NCBI RefSeq assembly: GCF_016772275.1
Contig: NZ_CP065425.1
Coordinates: 4,146,001 to 4,210,000, forward strand
DNA from: Heyndrickxia vini
Lineage (GTDB): Bacteria > Bacillota > Bacilli > Bacillales > Bacillaceae_C
Reading direction: 5' to 3'
Length of the DNA stretch: 64,000 bases
In this document: piece after piece, positions 43,569-52,568 of the stretch
Layout: each line of letters begins with the position of its first letter
Numbering within the stretch: position 1 is the first letter of the stretch
The notes under the pieces: model-generated
What the model was told of the DNA's origin: nothing
What the model saw: only the letters and a program-made list of their open reading frames with translations
Database searches by the model: none
Position numbers and translations under genes: made by a program

Positions 43569-44339
43569 TCACATTGAACTTAAGCTTTTCGGATCCATTT
43601 TCACAAACGAATCTTTTTCGATAATATCTTTATAAGACATTTGATGTCCTGGGAAGTTTTTCATTTTCCATCCAGCCATATCTTTATTTCCACCGTACAT
43701 TGGATCAGCATAAACTCCCTCAATCGTTGCCTTTCTTAATAATCCAAAAAAGTTACTCGCTGAAGTTGCACCATTTAGTTTTACTTTATCTGCCTCAAAA
43801 TCTTTTAAAATAGCAACTTGTTGATCGCCTTCAAGCTCATGGAATTTCTTCTTATGTTTCTTTTGTGCAGTACTATTTAAAGCTTGAATTCCCAAATCAA
43901 ATATTTCATGTCTTTTTAGATGGGTTTGATATCCTAGCTCTGGAACAGAATCAGCAAGAGAAAAAGGACCGGACATGTATTCCTTTGTGTTTAATCCCCA
44001 ATTACCAGCTAATTGGTGGTCAATATAATACGCTACATCTAAGTCTTTTGCTCCAGGACCTACATCTGTTTTAGGAAAAATTTGTTCTGCCGCAGCTTCA
44101 ATTGTTGAAAAATCCTCTTGATTCGTGAAATACATCAACGCTCTTGACGGATTGGATGAGTTAGACATTTGATGACCACCGGGTTCCGTTGATGCTGGTT
44201 TCGAAGAACCAGGTTTTTTTCCAATCAAACCACCTAATGCACCACCGACAATAAGTCCACCGACAGTCAATCCGGAATTTTTCAAGAAAACACGTCTTGA
44301 ATTATCTTGTACACCATTTTGATTTTTTTTATCTGACAC
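43569..44339 (-). CDS. Gluconate 2-dehydrogenase subunit 3 family protein with Tat signal
   Basis: A 256-residue protein. The N terminus has a perfect twin-arginine motif (SRRVFLK) and a Gly-rich hydrophobic stretch, so it is exported folded. The body (from EDFSTIEAAAEQIFPKTD on) is the small hitch-hiker subunit of membrane gluconate/fructose dehydrogenases. In those systems the GMC flavoprotein crosses the membrane bound to this subunit. The frame opens at 44354, but GGGGG fits GTG 44339. The GMC gene follows after 28 bases, TatA and TatC genes precede. Confidence 0.88.
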   Translation of the reverse strand: MSDKKNQNGVQDNSRRVFLKNSGLTVGGLIVGGALGGLIGKKPGSSKPASTEPGGHQMSNSSNPSRALMYFTNQEDFSTIEAAAEQIFPKTDVGPGAKDLDVAYYIDHQLAGNWGLNTKEYMSGPFSLADSVPELGYQTHLKRHEIFDLGIQALNSTAQKKHKKKFHELEGDQQVAILKDFEADKVKLNGATSASNFFGLLRKATIEGVYADPMYGGNKDMAGWKMKNFPGHQMSYKDIIEKDSFVKMDPKSLSSM

Positions 44340-44492
44340 ACAAAAAACCCCCAATTATCATTACTAAATAATGTGATTTAACAAAAGAATAATCTTAACC
44401 CTTTTCAATACTAGGTTAAGATATTATTTGTTGGGACTATGAAGTTAGCATTTCATCATCATACAAATGAAATACTAAATACCTGCATAAAA

Positions 44493-44690
44493 TTAATTTT
44501 TAGTATCCTTTTTTTCTTCTGACTCAAAAGGTTCTGTTACATCATCAACAACCTCTTTTGTTGATTTTTTGAATTCTCGAAGTGTATCACCAACCGCTTT
44601 ACCTAGTTGTGGCAATTTAGCGGGCCCGAATAAAATTAAAGCGAGAACTAGTATAATAATTAGACCTGGAATTCCGATTGAACTAAACAT
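44493..44690 (-). CDS. tatA: Twin-arginine translocase TatA
   Basis: A 65-residue protein. One N-terminal TM helix ([17 protein letters not shown]) with the FGP hinge is followed by an amphipathic helix ([19 protein letters not shown]) and a charged tail, the standard TatA build. It forms the Tat pore with TatC. Its place between tatC and a Tat-substrate gene on the same strand points to a substrate-dedicated pair, as with the two Tat pairs of B. subtilis. Confidence 0.95.
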   Translation of the reverse strand: MFSSIGIPGLIIILVLALILFGPAKLPQLGKAVGDTLREFKKSTKEVVDDVTEPFESEEKKDTKN

Positions 44691-44735
44691 AAATATTCAC
44701 TCCTAAAAAATAATATTGATGAAACTATGAATCTC

Positions 44736-45470
44736 TTACCCTTTTTTCTTATAAATAGAACTTGAGCAAATAATACTAATCTCAAACAAAAGAAGTAGAG
44801 GTATGCTGACTAATATTTCAGATACAAAATCCGGCGGAGTAATAGCTGCAGCTATAACGACTAATACCATATACGCCACTTTTCTAATTTTTCGTAATAA
44901 CTGCGGATTTACAATACCAACCTTCGTAAGGAATATGACGATTACAGGCAACTCGAACATAATACTAATTGGAAATATGATTCCAAACATCAGTTTAAAA
45001 TACTGATTAATTCCGTATGTTTCCGTTGCTCCGATTGTTTGATTGATTTTAGTTAAAAATTGAAGCATCATCGGGAACAAAACAAAATAACTAAAGACTA
45101 CGCCTAAAATGAATAAGAAAAATGAAATAGGAATAAAAATAAATGTACCTTTTTTCTCCTGTTCAGTTAATCCTGGCTTCACAAACTTCCACGTTTGATA
45201 TAAAGCAACGGGTAAGGTGATTAATACCGAAACAATAAGGGCACATTTTAAATAGATGGTAATTCCATCTCCGAATCCAAAAACATTCCACTCTATATCC
45301 ACAGCTGAAGGTTGATTTTTAATAAAGTTTAAAATCGTAGAAGATACGAAAAATCCTAAAATTAAAGAAAGTATAAAAAATACAATAACGATAATCATCC
45401 GTTTTCTTAATTCGGTTAAATGCGAAACAAGTACATGTTCTTGATCGTTTTGATGATTTGCCTGTTCCAT
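44736..45470 (-). CDS. tatC: Twin-arginine translocase TatC
   Basis: A 244-residue membrane protein with six TM helices. The N-terminal SHLTELRKRMI segment, which recognises the twin-arginine signal, and the conserved KPGLTEQEKKGTF loop are clear. It is the receptor of the Tat system. It lies 45 bases before tatA and upstream of the dehydrogenase genes, and a cytochrome c gene lies further upstream on the same strand. Confidence 0.95.
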   Translation of the reverse strand: MEQANHQNDQEHVLVSHLTELRKRMIIVIVFFILSLILGFFVSSTILNFIKNQPSAVDIEWNVFGFGDGITIYLKCALIVSVLITLPVALYQTWKFVKPGLTEQEKKGTFIFIPISFFLFILGVVFSYFVLFPMMLQFLTKINQTIGATETYGINQYFKLMFGIIFPISIMFELPVIVIFLTKVGIVNPQLLRKIRKVAYMVLVVIAAAITPPDFVSEILVSIPLLLLFEISIICSSSIYKKKG

Positions 45471-45646
45471 ATTAAATTAGAGCTCACCCCTTTTTAAACG
45501 GATAAAATAATAGTATACTTATATTTAGGAAAACGAAATAACAAAAACCATTATACGCCCAAAAAATTGAAAAATCACTAAAACTTTAAAAATTTTTTTG
45601 AAAAATGATTAGGAATTAAAAAAATTTTTTCATAAGGAGAAAAACA

Positions 45647-45907
45647 ATGACTACTCACAATAAAGCGGAACTATCTCTTTTCAGTGAGGTTCTTTTATCA
45701 GTACTATTAACCGCGTGCCTAGCAATCTTTCTTTTTAAATTCAATGACACATTTCCTTGGTTATCCTTTATTGGTATTCCAATTGGACTTGCAGTGATCA
45801 TTGCATGTTGGGAGCAGAAAAAGAATAGTTGGTCTCTTTTAATTACCGGATTGGTACTAAATACGATTGTATGGTCAGTTGTATTTAATTGGACATCCTT
45901 TTTCTAA
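45647..45907 (+). CDS. Small membrane protein of unknown function
   Basis: An 86-residue protein with three hydrophobic helices (SEVLLSVLLTACLAIFLF, FIGIPIGLAVIIACW, LLITGLVLNTIVWSVVF). AAGGAG precedes ATG 45647. It is the only plus-strand gene between cytochrome c and tatC and has a bidirectional terminator behind it. I do not recognise it. Confidence 0.65.
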   Translation: MTTHNKAELSLFSEVLLSVLLTACLAIFLFKFNDTFPWLSFIGIPIGLAVIIACWEQKKNSWSLLITGLVLNTIVWSVVFNWTSFF

Positions 45908-45945
45908 GTTTGTAAGAAAAGTGAAAGCGCCTTGCTCAGTTTTTC

Positions 45946-45991
45946 AAAAAGAGAACCTGAACCCCAGTTTTTTGGGTCAGGTTCTCTTTTT
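45946..45991. terminator. Bidirectional terminator between small membrane protein and cytochrome c genes
   Basis: AAAAAGAGAACCTGAACCC pairs with GGGTCAGGTTCTCTTTTT (one bulged A), with A and T tracts on both sides. Confidence 0.88.
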
Positions 45992-45998
45992 ATTACCC

Positions 45999-46352
45999 TT
46001 ATTTTTTCTGTGATAACCATTCAGCGACACTTTTCGCCTCGTCTTTTGAAATAAGACCGGCAGGCATTTTTCCGTTTTTTCCGTTATTAATAATATTTTC
46101 TATCTCACCTTGATCATATTTTGAACCAATTTTATTCAAGGCCGGACCCGCACCACCTTGTAATGTATCTCCATGGCAAGTAATACAATTTTTCTTCACT
46201 ATTGCCTCTGCATTAGCAGTCGTATTAGCTGATGCATGTTCACTAGTACTTGCTGTTTGCGAAGATTGAGGTCCCTTGTATATAAACAATACAAATACTA
46301 AACACACCAAAAGAACAATATTGATTCCAAAGGAAACCCATGTCTTTTTCAT
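45999..46352 (-). CDS. Membrane-anchored monohaem cytochrome c
   Basis: A 117-residue protein. An N-terminal TM helix (FGINIVLLVCLVFVLFIY) anchors it, a Ser/Thr/Ala-rich linker follows, and a class I cytochrome c domain carries the haem site CITCH with the distal Met in NGKMPAG. It should work on the outer membrane face. Size and build match cytochrome c-550/551 of Bacillus. Together with the GMC flavoprotein and the subunit-3 protein it would supply the third component of a gluconate-dehydrogenase-type complex. AGGAGG precedes ATG 46352. Confidence 0.9.
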   Translation of the reverse strand: MKKTWVSFGINIVLLVCLVFVLFIYKGPQSSQTASTSEHASANTTANAEAIVKKNCITCHGDTLQGGAGPALNKIGSKYDQGEIENIINNGKNGKMPAGLISKDEAKSVAEWLSQKK

Positions 46353-46583
46353 ATAAAAAACCTCCTAGAATAAAGTATTTAGTAATACGAACTTTCTTAT
46401 TATAACTCAATAAAAGATAGTGAAAAGTAAAAAACACTTTTTTGAAAATTCATTATACTGGAATACAAAACGAAAATTGTCATTCATTTACTTTTATCAA
46501 GCTATATTGAAATAACATTTACTAATTTCTTTCTCATTTACTTCTGTCATATTGAATAGTAATAAAAAAGAGGAGGGAGTCAT

Positions 46584-47516
46584 GTGCAAAAAGGCAAAAC
46601 ACTAAAGTTTGGAGACACGATTGGCTTAATTGCCCCTGCTAGTCCCACAAAAAGGGACCGGACTCTCAAGGCAATTGAAACAATTGAACGTCTTGGATTT
46701 CATGTAATAGCAGGCAATAGCTGTTTTCAAGAATTAGGCGGTTATTTAGCGGGTACTCCAAAGAGCCGCGCTACGGATTTGAATTCAATGTTTAAGAATG
46801 ACAGAGTAGATGCTATTTTATGTATACGAGGAGGATACGGTACTCCCCAACTATTGACATACGTAGACTATGAGATGATTGCTGAAAATCCTAAACTATT
46901 TATTGGTTATAGTGATATTACAGCACTTCATATTGCATTGATGCAAAAAAGCCATTTGGCAACTATACATGGTCCGATGGCCGCCTCTGATTTAATCGAT
47001 GCGGATGATTTTACAAAACAAGCCTTATTAAGGACAGTGATGGACCATCATCCTCTTGGAAAACTTATGAATCCGAATAAGGAAAATATGTGCAGTATGG
47101 TAGATGGTGAAGCAACCGGCGAAATTGTTGGTGGAAATCTCTCGCTAATTTGTGCATTATTAGGAACACCCTATGAACTAGATACGAAAGGAAAACTATT
47201 GTTTTTAGAGGATATTGATGAAGAGCCATATAAGGTTGACCGAATGTTAACCCAATTAAAGTTAGCGGGAAAATTAACGGATGCTGCTGGTATTATCCTT
47301 GGGTCATGGACAAATTGCGAAAGTAAAACGGATCCAAATGGTTATACATTGATGGATGTGTTTAAAAATATACTAATTCCAACCAATAAACCCATTATTT
47401 ATAACGTATTTGCTGGACATTGTAAAACGAAATTGACCTTGCCACTTGGTGTAAAAGCACGTGTAGACGCAACAAATAGACACTTGATAATAGAAGAATC
47501 CATTACTTGCAATTAG
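46584..47516 (+). CDS. LD-carboxypeptidase (peptidase S66, LdcA/MccF family)
   Basis: A 310-residue serine peptidase. The nucleophile Ser is in IGYSDITALHIAL, and the Glu/His pair of the S66 triad is in the C-terminal half (LFLEDIDEEPYKVDRML and FAGHCKTKLTLPLG). Family members cleave the L,D bond of murein tetrapeptides during recycling, or self-immunity peptides (MccF). GTG 46584 has AGGAGGGAG before it. B. subtilis YkfA is the nearest type I know. It is monocistronic. Confidence 0.9.
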   Translation: MQKGKTLKFGDTIGLIAPASPTKRDRTLKAIETIERLGFHVIAGNSCFQELGGYLAGTPKSRATDLNSMFKNDRVDAILCIRGGYGTPQLLTYVDYEMIAENPKLFIGYSDITALHIALMQKSHLATIHGPMAASDLIDADDFTKQALLRTVMDHHPLGKLMNPNKENMCSMVDGEATGEIVGGNLSLICALLGTPYELDTKGKLLFLEDIDEEPYKVDRMLTQLKLAGKLTDAAGIILGSWTNCESKTDPNGYTLMDVFKNILIPTNKPIIYNVFAGHCKTKLTLPLGVKARVDATNRHLIIEESITCN

Positions 47517-47528
47517 TTTTAAAGAATA

Positions 47529-47556
47529 GAGAGTCTCATAGACTTACGAGACTCTC
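47529..47556. terminator. Hairpin between convergent LdcA-like and methyltransferase genes
   Basis: GAGAGTCTC (47529-47537) and GAGACTCTC (47548-47556) pair perfectly; the T tract on either side is weak. Confidence 0.6.
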
Positions 47557-47560
47557 CTAC

Positions 47561-48529
47561 TTACTCACAAACAATGACATGACGGGAAAATGTGCCCTTT
47601 TTTGCAATAGCACGGTCAGTAATGATAAATCCCGCTTCTAGTAGAATGTCATCAATTTCTTCAATTGTTATTACGACCAATTTACTAGAAAATCTCCGCG
47701 CACTTTGTAACATGTTCAATTTATCAGCATCCGGTAAAACAGAACATAAATTATACGGCATATCGATGATTGCTACATCATACTTTTCTGTTATCTTATT
47801 CATATCCCTAACAGTTACTTCACCTTCAAGTCCAAAATAAGCAAGGTTTTCTCTTACCCCTGGAACAATAAGATAATTTCTGTCGCTTCCAACGATATCT
47901 ATCCCCATCGACAAAGCCTCCACTAATACTGTTCCAATTCCACAACAGGGGTCTATGGCTTTAGTTCCAACTGGATTAGGAACGGCAATATTTACCACTG
48001 ACCTTGCCACACGTGTACTGAGTGCCGTTGAATAACTATTTGGTTTCCTTTGATGCCTTAACCAACTTGCATCATTCTTAGTATACTCACCAAATACCCA
48101 CTTCTCATCGATACGTAAAATACCAAATAGTCGATTTGGGCCGATTAAATCCGGTTCGCCATCGATATGCAATCCAATTTCGCGTTCAATTTTTCTGCGG
48201 TCTTCAAAGCTCATCTTTTTAGCCTGATTGAAATCGGCACTTTTCACATAAATAACTTTAAACGTGCATGCTCCTACCTTTAGCTCTTTTACTTTTTGTA
48301 GAATATCCTGAAGATCATTTCCTGTATAAATGACATCGATTCGTTCTTTTATAAACGGACTTCTGCTAGGATTAATTTTCACTGAACTTTCGATTATACG
48401 AAAGTCGTTATTTATATTGTTTATGTCAAATAGCGTGCGTAGCTCCAATTCACAAAGCGATTGTTCCTCATCGCGATAGGCATATGTATAAACATAAGAT
48501 ATTGGCTTATAATTTTTACTTTCCAACAA
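47561..48529 (-). CDS. THUMP-less TRM11/TrmG10-type RNA methyltransferase
   Basis: A 322-residue SAM-dependent methyltransferase. The C-terminal half has motif I DPCCGIGTVLVEAL, a following acidic loop SDRN, and motif IV DMPYNL, a variant of the D/N-PP-Y/F used for exocyclic amino-group methylation. The N-terminal ~150 residues lack a clear THUMP domain but should bind RNA; GPNRLFGILR and the KPNSYSTALSTRVARS segment before motif I match the TRM11/TrmG10 group. TTG 48529 with AAAGGATG is the start. tRNA guanosine is the probable target. Confidence 0.82.
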   Translation of the reverse strand: MLESKNYKPISYVYTYAYRDEEQSLCELELRTLFDINNINNDFRIIESSVKINPSRSPFIKERIDVIYTGNDLQDILQKVKELKVGACTFKVIYVKSADFNQAKKMSFEDRRKIEREIGLHIDGEPDLIGPNRLFGILRIDEKWVFGEYTKNDASWLRHQRKPNSYSTALSTRVARSVVNIAVPNPVGTKAIDPCCGIGTVLVEALSMGIDIVGSDRNYLIVPGVRENLAYFGLEGEVTVRDMNKITEKYDVAIIDMPYNLCSVLPDADKLNMLQSARRFSSKLVVITIEEIDDILLEAGFIITDRAIAKKGTFSRHVIVCE

Positions 48530-48714
48530 TTCTCATCCTTTATTGCAGAAATTTCAAAAACTAGTAAGCTGGCTAGATTTATCTAGTATTGTATCTGCTT
48601 CATTCATTATATCAACAACCCGGCATATCCCACAAAAAGAAGTTCTTTAAGAACTTTTTTAAAAGGATTCTATCTATTGTGCGCGAATAATAATTACAAA
48701 AGGGGGAATGTAAT

Positions 48715-51081
48715 TTGGAGTCTGTTTTACAAAATCAAAAGAAAAGGAAAATAAACTGGAAAAAGATATCAATCTGGACGATATCAATCATCATTGTGCT
48801 AGTACTTGTTGCGTATTTTGCAGCGAATATGTACATCTCTCGCTCTTTACCAAAAACAGAAGGGGAAATAAAATTGTCCGGATTAAATGCTAAAGTAAAT
48901 GTAATAAAGGACAAAGATGGGGTGCCACATATAGATGCGGAAAATGAGCATGATTTATATATGGCGCAAGGGTATATTCAGGCACAGGACCGTTTATTTC
49001 AAATGGATCTAAGTCGGCGCCAAGCTTCCGGTGAATTAAGTGAAGTTGTCGGCGAATCTGCCATCAATAGGGATAAATACTTTCGTACACTTGGATTAAG
49101 AAGAGCAGCCACCGCATCCTATGATGAATACTCAACCCAAGCGCAAGAAACGTTACAATGGTTTGCTGACGGAGTAAATGCTTATATGAAGGAATTAAAA
49201 GACAACGGCAAATGGCCGATTGAATTTACAATCCTCGGCTATAAACCGAGAGAATGGACACCGATTGATTCACTCACAATCGGCAAATATATGGCATTTG
49301 ACCTTGGAGGGCATTGGGAGGATCAAGCATTTCGTTATTATTTATTGCAAAAGTTCCCTAAAGATAAAGCGTATGATTTATTTCCATCCTATCCAAAAGA
49401 TGCACCATACATTATAAGCAAAGATACATTAAACCTTGAAAAAAGCTTTGCTTCTGTCGTTACACCTCCTGAATTTAATGGAAGTAACGATTGGGTCGTA
49501 AGCGGACAAAAAACAAAATCAGGGAAACCAATATTAGCTGATGATCCACACTTATCACTTGGTACACCATCCATATGGTATCAAATGCAGTTGAAGGCAC
49601 CGACAGTGAATGTAAGCGGCGTCATTTTTGCCGGGATACCGGGAATTATTTTAGGACATAACGAGGAAATTGCCTGGGGGGTAACAAATACAGGACCAGA
49701 CGTTCAAGATTTATATATTGAAAAAAGAAATCCAAAAGAGAAAAACCAATTTCTTTATAATAAAAAATGGGAGAATGCGGAGGTTGTTAAAGAACCAATA
49801 AAGGTTAAAGATCAAAAAACGATTGATTATGAAGTGACTATCACCAGACATGGTCCGGTAATTTCCGAATTTGCTGCAGATAGCGGCAAGGACACTGTTC
49901 TTTCATTACAATGGACGGCTCTACAGCCTTCAAATGAATTGGAGGCCGTCTTACAAATGAATAAAGCGGGAAATTGGGATGAATTTGAAAAGGCACTAGA
50001 AAACTTTGAAACTCCAACCCAAAACTTTGTCTTCTCTTCGAAGGACGGAACAATCGCTTATAAAGCAAATGGCAAAATACCGATTCGAAAAAAAGGAGAT
50101 GGCCTGCTCCCAGTCCCTGGTTGGACGGATGAATACGAATGGACGGGTTACATCCCTTTTAACGAACTGCCGAAAACCGTAAATCCGAAGGAAGGATTTA
50201 TTTCGACAGCTAATAATAAAGTCATTTCTGACGATTATCCATACCATATTAGTCATAATTGGGCACAGCCGTATCGTCAAATGCGAATCCAAGAAGTTTT
50301 AAAATCAAAAGATCAAATAACAGCAAAAGATATGCAAGATTTGCAAATGGATAAATTAAATTTACAAGCAAAAGAATTTGTTCCTATTTTTCTTAAGCAT
50401 GTGGGAGGAATACAGAATAAAATTGAAAAGGAAGCTCTAGTATCCTTACAAAATTGGAACTTTATCGATGACAAAGATTCCGCTGCACCACTCATTTTTA
50501 ATATGTGGATGAGGAATATCCCTGAAATTCTTTTTAATAAAGAAATTTCAAAAGAAATGCTCGGAAAATTTGGCGGACAAAAACAAGCAGTCGATGAATT
50601 AATTAGACATGCTGCAGAAGGGAAACCAGGTCCGTGGATAAGTGAGTATGGCGGATTGGAAAAGGTATTACAAGATTCATTAAAACTAACGGTACTAGAA
50701 ATAGAAAAAAAACAAGGTGATAATGTGAAGAAATGGGAATGGGGCAAATACCATCAACTCTATTTCGCCCACCCACTTTCTAGCGTGAAACCATTAAACT
50801 ATTTATTTAATAGTGATGGTAAAATTCCTGTAGGCGGTTCAAGTGTCACCGTTCAAGCAGCTGCTAATAAAGAAGATGGAACAGTTGATCACGGAGCCTC
50901 ATGGCGGTTTGTTATTGATACCAATGATATGAATACCGGTTATCATATAGTCGGTCCTGGCCAATCAGGACATATAAAAAGTGAATGGTACCACAATCAA
51001 CTCAAAGCATGGACAGAAGGAACTTATCATGCAACAAAACTTAACACCAAAAAGGGAAACAAGCTCGTACTATCTCCTTAA
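48715..51081 (+). CDS. Penicillin acylase family protein (Ntn hydrolase)
   Basis: A 788-residue precursor. An N-terminal TM helix (IWTISIIIVLVLVAYFAA) anchors or exports it. The alpha chain covers about residues 45-255. Autocatalytic cleavage before Ser in NGSNDWVVSG would free the nucleophile Ser of the beta chain, which carries the conserved ADDPHLSLG, GIPGIILGHNEEIAWGVTN and a late Asn region. Relatives hydrolyse amide-linked acyl groups of penicillins, N-acyl-homoserine lactones or acylated peptides. TTG 48715 has GGGGG eight bases upstream. The natural substrate is unknown, quorum-signal or peptide degradation are candidates. Confidence 0.9.
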   Translation: MESVLQNQKKRKINWKKISIWTISIIIVLVLVAYFAANMYISRSLPKTEGEIKLSGLNAKVNVIKDKDGVPHIDAENEHDLYMAQGYIQAQDRLFQMDLSRRQASGELSEVVGESAINRDKYFRTLGLRRAATASYDEYSTQAQETLQWFADGVNAYMKELKDNGKWPIEFTILGYKPREWTPIDSLTIGKYMAFDLGGHWEDQAFRYYLLQKFPKDKAYDLFPSYPKDAPYIISKDTLNLEKSFASVVTPPEFNGSNDWVVSGQKTKSGKPILADDPHLSLGTPSIWYQMQLKAPTVNVSGVIFAGIPGIILGHNEEIAWGVTNTGPDVQDLYIEKRNPKEKNQFLYNKKWENAEVVKEPIKVKDQKTIDYEVTITRHGPVISEFAADSGKDTVLSLQWTALQPSNELEAVLQMNKAGNWDEFEKALENFETPTQNFVFSSKDGTIAYKANGKIPIRKKGDGLLPVPGWTDEYEWTGYIPFNELPKTVNPKEGFISTANNKVISDDYPYHISHNWAQPYRQMRIQEVLKSKDQITAKDMQDLQMDKLNLQAKEFVPIFLKHVGGIQNKIEKEALVSLQNWNFIDDKDSAAPLIFNMWMRNIPEILFNKEISKEMLGKFGGQKQAVDELIRHAAEGKPGPWISEYGGLEKVLQDSLKLTVLEIEKKQGDNVKKWEWGKYHQLYFAHPLSSVKPLNYLFNSDGKIPVGGSSVTVQAAANKEDGTVDHGASWRFVIDTNDMNTGYHIVGPGQSGHIKSEWYHNQLKAWTEGTYHATKLNTKKGNKLVLSP

Positions 51082-51094
51082 TCCGAAAAAAGTC

Positions 51095-51131
51095 GGGACG
51101 GTGGACCCAAACCACTGTCCCATTATTTTTT
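51095..51131. terminator. Terminator between penicillin acylase and LLM monooxygenase genes
   Basis: GGGACGGTGG (51095-51104) and CCACTGTCCC (51112-51121) pair with one mismatch and are followed by ATTATTTTTTT on the plus strand. The stem words resemble the dispersed repeat at about 1859-1877. Confidence 0.7.
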
Positions 51132-52193
51132 TGTTTCCTTTCTAACAGCAGGAGCTACCTTTGTTGCCAATTTTTCTATGTTTTTGGCCACTTCTTTAAA
51201 AGGCATGCCACCTATATCCATTTGTGCAAGGAAGCGCTGATGGCCAAACAGCTCGTGTTGCCGTAGAATTTTTTCGATGATTTCCTGGGGACTTCCAACA
51301 AATAAAGCAGATTCTGGACCGGTCATCTTTTCAAAGTCTTCCCTAGATAAACGTGTATTCCCTTTTGGAGGTTGATTCGGATTCCCCCAATAATTTGAAT
51401 GATAGGGGTAAAATTCATCCCTTGCCTGTTGCGATGTGTCTGAAATATAAACATGTCCGGTTACAGCAACCTTTAAATCTTGAGGAGAAAATCCAGTATT
51501 ATAAGCCGTTTCACGATACTTCTCGACAATTGGTTTAAATCGTGCTGGATCACCTTCAAGAATCACTATTGCTAAACCTGTGCCTAACCTTCCTGCTCGT
51601 GCTGCACTATTTGGATTTCCCCCGACACCAACCCAAATAGGGATACCTTCCTGATAAGGACGCGGTGAAATTTCTGCATTGTATAGTGCTGAACGATATT
51701 GTCCTGACCAGGAAACTTTATCACACGCATTCAGCTTCTGAAACAACTCGATGTTTTCTTCAAATAACTCATCATATTTTTCCAAATCATATCCAAAAAG
51801 GAGAAAAGGTTCAATAAAGGCTCCACGCCCTGCTATTATTTCTGCGCGGCCATTGGACAAAAGATCAAGTGTTGCAAAATCTTCGAATAGCCGCACAGGA
51901 TCTATTGTATTTAATACCGTTGTAGCGCTTGTTAATTTAATTCTTTTTGTGACTTGTGAAATCGCTGATAAAATGACTGGAGGTGTTGAAACTGCGTAGT
52001 CCAAACGATGGTGTTCACCAACACCAAAAACATCTAGTCCGGCCTCATCAGCAATTTTCGCCGCCCCAATAATTTCCTCTAAACGCTGCTTTGGACTAAT
52101 TTTTTGTCCCGAATGTGGATTAGGAGCTATTTCTCCGAATGTATACACTCCTATTTCCATACCGGATTGCTCAGATGCGGGATCAACTTTCAC
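51123..52193 (-). CDS. LLM-class flavin-dependent monooxygenase (luciferase-like)
   Basis: A 356-residue TIM-barrel enzyme of the bacterial luciferase family that uses reduced FMN. Conserved stretches are GVYTFGEI at the first strand, DVFGVGEHHRLDYAVSTPP near residue 55, GRGAFIEPF, and IPIWVGVGGNPNSAARAGRLG in the flavin-binding part. GTG 52193 has GGGAGGGGAG upstream. It is monocistronic; no flavin reductase gene is adjacent. The substrate is unknown; related Bacillus proteins are annotated only at family level. Confidence 0.88.
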   Translation of the reverse strand: MKVDPASEQSGMEIGVYTFGEIAPNPHSGQKISPKQRLEEIIGAAKIADEAGLDVFGVGEHHRLDYAVSTPPVILSAISQVTKRIKLTSATTVLNTIDPVRLFEDFATLDLLSNGRAEIIAGRGAFIEPFLLFGYDLEKYDELFEENIELFQKLNACDKVSWSGQYRSALYNAEISPRPYQEGIPIWVGVGGNPNSAARAGRLGTGLAIVILEGDPARFKPIVEKYRETAYNTGFSPQDLKVAVTGHVYISDTSQQARDEFYPYHSNYWGNPNQPPKGNTRLSREDFEKMTGPESALFVGSPQEIIEKILRQHELFGHQRFLAQMDIGGMPFKEVAKNIEKLATKVAPAVRKETKK

Positions 52194-52568
52194 CTAACTC
52201 CCCTCCCAAGTTCTGAATATCGTCTACCTTTTTATGTTAGGCTTTGTTAAAGTTCAGTGCTGATATTGACACCATGCTGATTGGAGTGGAAATCAACAAT
52301 CCAGTATAACAGAGCCTTTTGTTAATAAAATAAAGTTCACTCATATACTATTCTCATATCACAAATGAGTAACCTTCTAAAATACAAATGGTTAATGCAA
52401 CAATAAAAAAAGTGACTCCTGTCCATAACAGAAACCACTACTAATAAATTTCCCCCTCTTCTCTATTTTCCTCTTTTTTTAGACAGAATCATCCTAACTA
52501 ACTATTGAATAATTCCCTTTTTCGCCGATATATAAGATAAAGTGAATATTTCAACTGGAGGGACAACA
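52194..52568. other. Intergenic region upstream of the second chemoreceptor gene
   Basis: No credible ORF. It contains an imperfect hairpin around 52408-52442 (AAAAAAGTGACTCC...ACCACT) and, at its end, a sigma-D promoter (52506-52531). Confidence 0.5.
52506..52531 (+). promoter_or_regulatory. Sigma-D (motility) promoter
   Basis: GCCGATAT at 52524-52531 is an exact sigma-D -10 box. TGAA at 52506-52509, 14 bases before it, fits the TAAA -35 with one change. The downstream gene is chemoreceptor-like, the expected target class. Confidence 0.72.

Noticed and set aside
52408-52442. Terminator or riboswitch upstream of the second chemoreceptor
   Set aside because: The hairpin is imperfect and no conserved riboswitch core could be recognised.
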